Below are positions 58,985-64,000 of a stretch of 64,000 bases of DNA, in pieces. Position numbers and translations under genes: made by a program. Below the pieces are notes generated by a model, which made no database searches, was not told the origin of the DNA, and saw only the letters and a program-made list of their open reading frames with translations. Source of the DNA: Burkholderiales bacterium (lineage in GTDB: Bacteria > Pseudomonadota > Gammaproteobacteria > Burkholderiales > Burkholderiaceae_C); assembly GCA_016703325.1 (NCBI GenBank), contig JADJCH010000009.1, forward strand, positions 71,152 through 135,151. The letters are read 5' to 3'. Every line of letters begins with the position of its first letter. The stretch's first letter is position 1.

Positions 58985-59835
58985 TGGACGGGGATTGTCG
59001 CTGCCGCGGATGACGCTCCCATGCGCAGCGCCGCCCAGAGCAGGAGTGGGGCGTCCCAGGCACGCAGGCGCGGCCGCTGGCGCAGGCAGTTGTGCTGCAG
59101 CGCCGTGATCTTGTCCAGGATGCGCAGGCCACCCTGCACCACCACGCGCAGCTCCCAGCCGGCGCGCCCGGGCAGGCGGGTGGCCAGCGGAGCGCCCTGC
59201 AGCATCAGGCGGCGGGCCCAGTCGCTGAGCTCGGCCAGCAGGGCCCGGCTGGCGGGCGTGTCCTGCTTGGTCATGACCTGGTCGATCGTCAGGCCGTGGC
59301 GCTGGCAATCCGACAGCGGCAGGTAGAGCCGGTCGCGCGGCAGGTCGCGGCTCAGGTCCTGCCAGAAGTTGATCAGCTGCAGGGCGGTGCAGATGGCGTC
59401 GGACTGTTCCAGCGACACCGTGTCGCGCACCCCGTAGAGGTGCAGCAGCAGCCGCCCGACCGGGTTGGCCGAGCGCTCGCAGTACAGCAGCAGGGTCTCG
59501 CGGTCCGGGTAGCGGTGCTGGCGCAGGTCCTGCTCGAAGGCGTCCAGCAGCATCTCCAGCAGGGGCAGGGGCAGGTGGTGGCGGCGAAAGGCCTGGGCCA
59601 GCGGTTCGAAGACCCGCTGCCAGCGCGGCGAAGGCGGCAGGCCCCGTGCGACGGAGTGCAGGTCGGCGCGGTAGGCCTCCAGCGCGACGATGCGCTCCAG
59701 CGGCAGCGCATGGCCCTCGTCGGCCAGATCGTCCGCGGTCCTTGCAAACCAGTAGATGGCGGTGACCGCCGGGCGCAGGGCCGGCGGGCACAGCCAGGAG
59801 GCGACGGGGAAATTCTCGTAGTGGTCGACGCTCAT
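58981..59835 (-). CDS. hpnC: Hydroxysqualene synthase
   Basis: This 284-residue squalene-synthase-like protein has Thr-Ala-Asp-Asp-Leu-Ala-Asp-Glu near 33-40 and Asn-Phe-Trp-Gln-Asp-Leu-Ser-Arg-Asp near 155-163. The N-terminal His-Tyr-Glu-Asn-Phe-Pro-Val-Ala-Ser is diagnostic of HpnC. It converts presqualene diphosphate to hydroxysqualene, which HpnE reduces to squalene. It heads the hpnC-D-E operon. Squalene-hopene cyclase is not in this window. The 166 bases upstream hold the divergent RND promoter. Confidence 0.93.
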   Translation of the reverse strand: MSVDHYENFPVASWLCPPALRPAVTAIYWFARTADDLADEGHALPLERIVALEAYRADLHSVARGLPPSPRWQRVFEPLAQAFRRHHLPLPLLEMLLDAFEQDLRQHRYPDRETLLLYCERSANPVGRLLLHLYGVRDTVSLEQSDAICTALQLINFWQDLSRDLPRDRLYLPLSDCQRHGLTIDQVMTKQDTPASRALLAELSDWARRLMLQGAPLATRLPGRAGWELRVVVQGGLRILDKITALQHNCLRQRPRLRAWDAPLLLWAALRMGASSAAATIPVQ

Positions 59836-59931
59836 GCGTTCGGGCGTTCGGAGGCTCGGGGATCTGAAGGCGGGGCGGATTATCGGTTCCGGCTCGCAGG
59901 TCCGGACCGCTGCCGGGTTGGAACGTGCAGT

Positions 59932-59961
59932 TTGACAAGGATCACACTCGGCTCGTATATT
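59932..59961 (+). promoter_or_regulatory. Promoter of the second RND operon
   Basis: TTGACA (59932-59937) and TATATT (59956-59961) are separated by 18 bases; both hexamers are at or near consensus. The TetR operator copy 2 begins inside the -10. This is one of the strongest sigma70-type promoters in the window and should need repression. Confidence 0.75.
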
Positions 59962-59977
59962 ACTGACCAGTCAGTCA
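59959..59977. promoter_or_regulatory. TetR operator, copy 2
   Basis: ATTACTGACCAGTCAGTCA is identical, in reverse complement, to the site over the tetR promoter at 42269-42287. It overlaps the -10 of the RND operon at 60002. No regulator gene is adjacent here, so the repressor is likely the TetR encoded at 41561-42250. Confidence 0.8.
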
Positions 59978-60001
59978 GTAGTCCGATCCGCACCGCCGCC
60001 C

Positions 60002-61240
60002 ATGAACCCTACTTCTATCCGTTCGTCTGCCTGGATGCCCTGGGCCTCTGTGAGTGCACTGCTGCTGGCCGCCGGCCTGGCCGGTTGCAGCCGACCCCAG
60101 GCGCAGCCCGAGCCGGTGCGGGCGGTGCGTTTGCTCACCGTCGGGCAGGGCAGCGCCGCGGCGAGCCAGGAGTTCGCTGCCGAGGTGAAGGCGCGCACCG
60201 AATCGCGGCTGTCCTTCCGCGTCGGCGGCAAGCTGCTGGAGCGGCGCGCGGAACTGGGCGACAGCGTCAAGGCCGGTCAGCTGCTGGCGCGCATCGACCC
60301 CACCGATCTGCAGCTCGGCCAGGAGGCGGCACAGGCTGCGCTGCGGGCCGCGCAGGCCAACCTGGACCAGGTGGCGGCGGATCTGAAGCGTGCCCGCGAG
60401 CTGTTTGCGCAGAACTTTGTCGGTGCAGCCGAGGTGGAGCGGCGCGATACCGCCGTCAAGGCGGCCCAGGCGCAGCTGGAGCAGGCTCGCGCCCAGGCCG
60501 GCGTGCAGGGCAACCAGGCGCAGTACGCCCGCCTGCTGGCCGATGTGTCCGGGGTGGTGACGGCGGTGGAGGCCGAGCCCGGTGCCGTGCTGGGTGCGGG
60601 CACGCCGGTGCTGCGGCTGGCGCACGACGGGCCGCGCGACGTGGTGTTCAGCATTCCGGAGGACCGGGTGGCGCCTTTGCGGGCGCTGCGCGGCAAGCCG
60701 GGGGCGATCCAGGTGACGTTGTGGAGCGGCTCGGGCGCTGGCGCAGCTGCGCCGCTGCCGGCGACGCTGCGGGAGGTGGCCGCAGCGGCCGACCCCAGCA
60801 CCCGGACCTTCCTTGCCAAGGCGGATGTCGGCCGCGCCGAGGTGCGCCTGGGGCAGACCGCCACCGTGCGGGTGGCCGGTGCGTCGCGCGAGGGGGTGGT
60901 GCGGCTGCCGCTGTCGGCGCTGACCGAACAGGGCGGGCGCAGCGTGGTCTGGCTGCTCGATCCCCAGGAGATGACGGTGCGGCCCCACCCGGTGCAGGTG
61001 GCCGGCGCGGATGGCCGGCAGGTGCTGGTCTCCGGCGGCCTGGCGGTGGGCGCGCAGGTGGTGACCGCCGGGGTGCATGCGCTGGCGCCGGGCCAGAAGG
61101 TCAAGCGCTACCAGGAGCCGCGCAGCGGCAGCACGCTGGGTGCGCCGATGGGTGAAGGTGAAGCCGCGGCCGCAACGGCTCCTGCTGCGGCCCCCTCCGC
61201 AACCTCTGCAACCGCCGCGACCTACGCAGCGTCGCGCTGA
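60002..61240 (+). CDS. RND efflux membrane-fusion lipoprotein
   Basis: The 412 residues have a lipoprotein signal with lipobox Leu-Ala-Gly-Cys (Cys29). Adaptor domains follow: the lipoyl-like barrel (Val-Gly-Gly-Lys-Leu-Leu-Glu-Arg), a coiled-coil hairpin about 100-165, and a beta-barrel with Leu-Gln-Thr-Ala-type turns. An Ala/Thr-rich C-terminal tail ends it. The adaptor anchors to the inner membrane and joins the RND pump that begins 20 bases downstream. Expression is governed by the TetR operator. Confidence 0.9.
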   Translation: MNPTSIRSSAWMPWASVSALLLAAGLAGCSRPQAQPEPVRAVRLLTVGQGSAAASQEFAAEVKARTESRLSFRVGGKLLERRAELGDSVKAGQLLARIDPTDLQLGQEAAQAALRAAQANLDQVAADLKRARELFAQNFVGAAEVERRDTAVKAAQAQLEQARAQAGVQGNQAQYARLLADVSGVVTAVEAEPGAVLGAGTPVLRLAHDGPRDVVFSIPEDRVAPLRALRGKPGAIQVTLWSGSGAGAAAPLPATLREVAAAADPSTRTFLAKADVGRAEVRLGQTATVRVAGASREGVVRLPLSALTEQGGRSVVWLLDPQEMTVRPHPVQVAGADGRQVLVSGGLAVGAQVVTAGVHALAPGQKVKRYQEPRSGSTLGAPMGEGEAAAATAPAAAPSATSATAATYAASR

Positions 61241-61260
61241 GACGGGCAGGGCATCCGACA

Positions 61261-64000
61261 TGAAGGACCACAGCCACGACAGCCGCTCACGCAGCGGCTT
61301 CAACGTCTCCCGCTGGGCGCTGGAGCACCCGGCGCTGACGCGCTACCTGATGATCGTGCTGATGACGCTGGGCTTCGTGGCCTACTTCCAGCTCGGCCAG
61401 GATGAGGACCCGCCGTTCACCTTTCGCGCCATGGTGGTGCAGGCGGTCTGGCCGGGCGCGACGGCGCAGCAGATGGCCGAGCAGGTCACCGACAAGATCG
61501 AGAAGACCCTGCAGGAAGCGCCCTACGCCGACATCATCCGCAGCTACACCAAGCCGGGTGAGTCGGTGACGATCTTCCAGATCAAGGACAGCTCACCGCC
61601 CAAGGACGTGGCCAATGTCTGGTACCAGGTGCGCAAGAAGATCGGCGACATGCGCTCGACGCTGCCGCAGGGGGTGATCGGGCCGTTCTTCAACGACGAG
61701 TTCGGCGATGTCTACGGTTCGATCTTTGCGCTCACTTCGGACGGCTTCACTCCCGAAGAGATGCGCGAGTTTGCCGACCGGGTGCGCTCGCGCCTGCTGA
61801 GGGTGCCGGATGTGGCCAAGGTCGATCTGTTCGGCACCCAGGCCGAAAAGATCTTCATCGAGATTCCCGGCAAGCGGCTGGCCCAGCTGGGCCTGGACAT
61901 GACCCAGGTCATCGCCCAGCTTGGGGCGCAGAACGCGGTGGAGAGCGCCGGCACGCTGGACGCCGGCAGCCAGAACCTGATGCTGCGGGTGGGTGGGGCC
62001 TTCCACTCGGTGGAGGAGCTGGGCCGCATGCCGATCCGAGCGGTGCAGCCGGGCACCGGTGTGGCCAGCCAGCTGAAACTGGCCGACATCGCCACGATCC
62101 GCCGTGGTTACATCGACCCGCCCAGCACCAAGGTGCGCCACCAGGGCAAGGAGGTGATCGCGCTGGGCATCTCCATGGCCAAGGGCGGCGACATCATCCG
62201 GCTGGGCTCTGCGTTGAAGAAGGAGCTGGCCGCCCTTCAGGCCGAGTTGCCGGTGGGTGCCGAGCTCAGCCAGATCCAGGACCAGCCGGAGGCGGTGAAG
62301 CGTTCGGTGGGCGAGTTCGTCAAGGTGCTGATCGAGGCGGTCGGGGTGGTGCTGGCGGTCAGCTTCATCAGCCTGGGGCTGCACACCCGGCCGCTGCGCA
62401 TCGACATCTGGCCCGGCCTGGTGGTGGCGCTGACGATTCCGCTGGTGCTGGCCATCACCTTCGTGACGATGTACTACTGGGGCGTGGGGCTGCACAAGAT
62501 CTCGCTGGGCTCGCTGATCATTGCGCTGGGCCTGCTGGTGGACGACGCCATCATTGCGGTGGAGATGATGGTGCGCAAGCTGGAGGAGGGGCATGACAAG
62601 CTCTATGCCGCCACCTACGCCTACGACGCCACCTCGATGCCGATGCTCACCGGCACGCTGGTCACGGCCGCAGGTTTCCTGCCCATCGGCATGGCCCAGT
62701 CCACGGTGGGGGAGTACACCTTCGCCATCTTCGCGGTGACCTCTGCCGCGCTGCTGATCTCCTGGGTGGTGTCGGTCTATTTCGTGCCGTACCTGGGTGC
62801 ACGCTTTCTGCGCGTGAAGCCGCTGGCCGCCCACGGCGCCGGACATGAGCTGTTCGATACCCCCTTCTATAGTCGTTTCCGCACACTGGTGGACTGGTGC
62901 GTGCAACACCGCTGGATCACCATCGGGTTGACGATCGCCACCTTCGTGCTCGGCCTGGCGGGCATGGGCCGGGTGCAGCAGCAGTTTTTCCCGGATTCCA
63001 GCCGGCCGGAAATCCTGGTGGACCTCTGGCTGCCGGAGGGTTCCACCCTGCAGGAGAGCGAGGCGCTGGCCCGCCGATTCGAGGCCCGGGTGGCCGGCGA
63101 ACCGGAAATTGACGGGGTGACCGCCTGGATCGGCAGCGGCGTGCCGCGCTTTTACCTGCCGCTCGACCAGATCTTTCCGCAGAGCAACGTCAGCCAGTTC
63201 ATCCTGCTGCCCAAGGGCCTGCCGGAGCGGGAGGCGCTGCGCAAGCGGCTGCCCACCCTGCTGGCCGAAGAGTTTCCGGAGGCGCGTGGCCGCGTGAAGC
63301 TGCTGCCCAACGGGCCGCCGGTGTCCTACCCGGTGCAGTTCCGGGTGATGGGGCCGGATGCGGCACAGGTGCGGCAATGGGCCGACCTCGCCAAGGAGCT
63401 GATGCGCCGCAACCCGAACATGCGCGGCGTGAACGACAACTGGAACGAGTCGGTCAAGGCGCTGCGGCTCGAGGTGGACCAGGACAAGGCCCGTGCGTTG
63501 GGAGTGACCAGCCAGGGCATCGCCCAGGCCACCCGCATGCTGTTGACCGGATCCACCATCGGCCAGTACCGCGAAGGTGACAAGCTGGTGGACATCGTGC
63601 TGCGTCAGCCTGCCTCCGACCGCGCCGCGATCAACGACCTGGGCTCCGCCTACGTGCCCACCGCCAGCGGCCGGGTGGTGCCCCTGACGCAGGTGGTGCG
63701 CATCAGCCATGGCTGGGAGCCCGGGGTGCTGTGGCGGGAGAACCGGCAGTTTGCCGTCACCGTGCAGGGCGACGTGGTGGACGGCATGCAGGGCGCCACG
63801 GTCAGTGGCCAGCTGGCCCCGGCCATGGAGGAGCTCAAGCGGCGCATGCCGCCGGGCTACACCATCACCGTGGCCGGTGCGGTGGAGGAGAGCGGCAAAG
63901 GCCAGGGCTCCATTGCCGTCGGGGTGCCGATGATGCTGTTCCTGATCTTCACCCTGCTGATGCTGCAGCTGCAGAGTTTTTCGCGGTCGATGCTGGTCTT
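61261..64000 (+). CDS. RND efflux transporter, inner-membrane pump (cut by the right edge)
   Basis: Translation from ATG 61261 is open to the last base, about 913 codons, so the 3' end is outside the window. It starts Met-Lys-Asp-His-Ser-His and reaches the first helix (Tyr-Leu-Met-Ile-Val-Leu-Met-Thr-Leu-Gly). The proton-relay Asp-Asp pair is in Leu-Leu-Val-Asp-Asp-Ala-Ile-Ile-Ala-Val, and the second large periplasmic domain is present. The Gln-Asp-Glu-Asp-Pro-Pro-Phe near residue 41 is characteristic of the multidrug/cation-type RND subgroup with fewer conserved Arg. About 130 residues are missing. Confidence 0.9.

Overview
This window is GC-rich DNA, close to 70% GC by eye, with strong third-position GC. 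Because of that bias, long spurious open frames run antisense to most real genes. The gene set suggests a betaproteobacterium of the order Burkholderiales, most likely near the Leptothrix/Sphaerotilus/Rubrivivax/Ideonella lineages. The evidence is the hopanoid genes hpnCDE, a 2-aminoethylphosphonate (AEP) cluster with pbfA, ArgP/ArgO, PPK2 next to a CHAD protein, and HAE1 RND pumps. The assignment is inference from gene content only. About 50 protein genes are supported. I found no rRNA or tRNA gene, CRISPR array or intact insertion sequence.

Layout. (1) 114-6683 and 9863-15659 form a split beta-1,3-glucan (laminarin-type) regulon. The first arm encodes an outer-membrane barrel, a lipoprotein GH17 and a large GH94-like (GH149/GH161-type) phosphorylase. 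The second arm, on the opposite strand, encodes a GPH-family transporter, two GH17 enzymes, a GH16 and a LacI-type regulator. An identical 14-bp perfect palindrome lies upstream of each arm, which ties them to one regulator. (2) A four-gene cassette at 6930-9476 sits between the arms: a WYL regulator with three uncharacterised membrane-type proteins. A truncated PIN-domain gene lies beside it. (3) 15820-20605 holds polyphosphate functions (PPK2, CYTH-CHAD), a metallophosphatase, a GNAT-like protein and an ExoD-like protein. (4) 20806-29427 is an AEP uptake and breakdown cluster: pbfA, divergent from phnS-T-U-phnW-phnX and an FAD oxidoreductase. A phytase-like lipoprotein with an apparent frameshift follows. 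The phnS and phytase-like genes carry matching PhoB-type promoter layouts.

(5) 32040-37026 holds phosphohexomutase, Kdo transferase (waaA), a TolC-type channel and an L-isoaspartate methyltransferase. (6) 37105-42250 is an RND efflux operon with its TetR regulator. A second RND system starts at 60002 and runs off the right edge. Its promoter carries the same 19-bp operator as tetR, so one repressor probably controls both pumps. (7) 42311-45862 holds paiB, argO/argP, gene relics and a HepT-MntA toxin-antitoxin pair. (8) 46113-50759 is a LysR-controlled catabolic-looking cluster (SMP-30, small monooxygenase-like, MFS, SDR). A relic at 44988-45131 looks like the two outer ends of a similar cluster with the middle deleted. 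(9) 50787-59835 holds ferrochelatase, a HAD hydrolase, a sirtuin, a DUF748 envelope protein and hpnE-D-C.

The gene groups fit a free-living, envelope-rich aquatic or soil heterotroph: it scavenges glucan for carbon and AEP or phosphoesters for phosphorus, stores polyphosphate, and protects its envelope with hopanoids and RND pumps. Most-wanted checks are the two shared operators, the paired Pho-type promoters and the WYL cassette.
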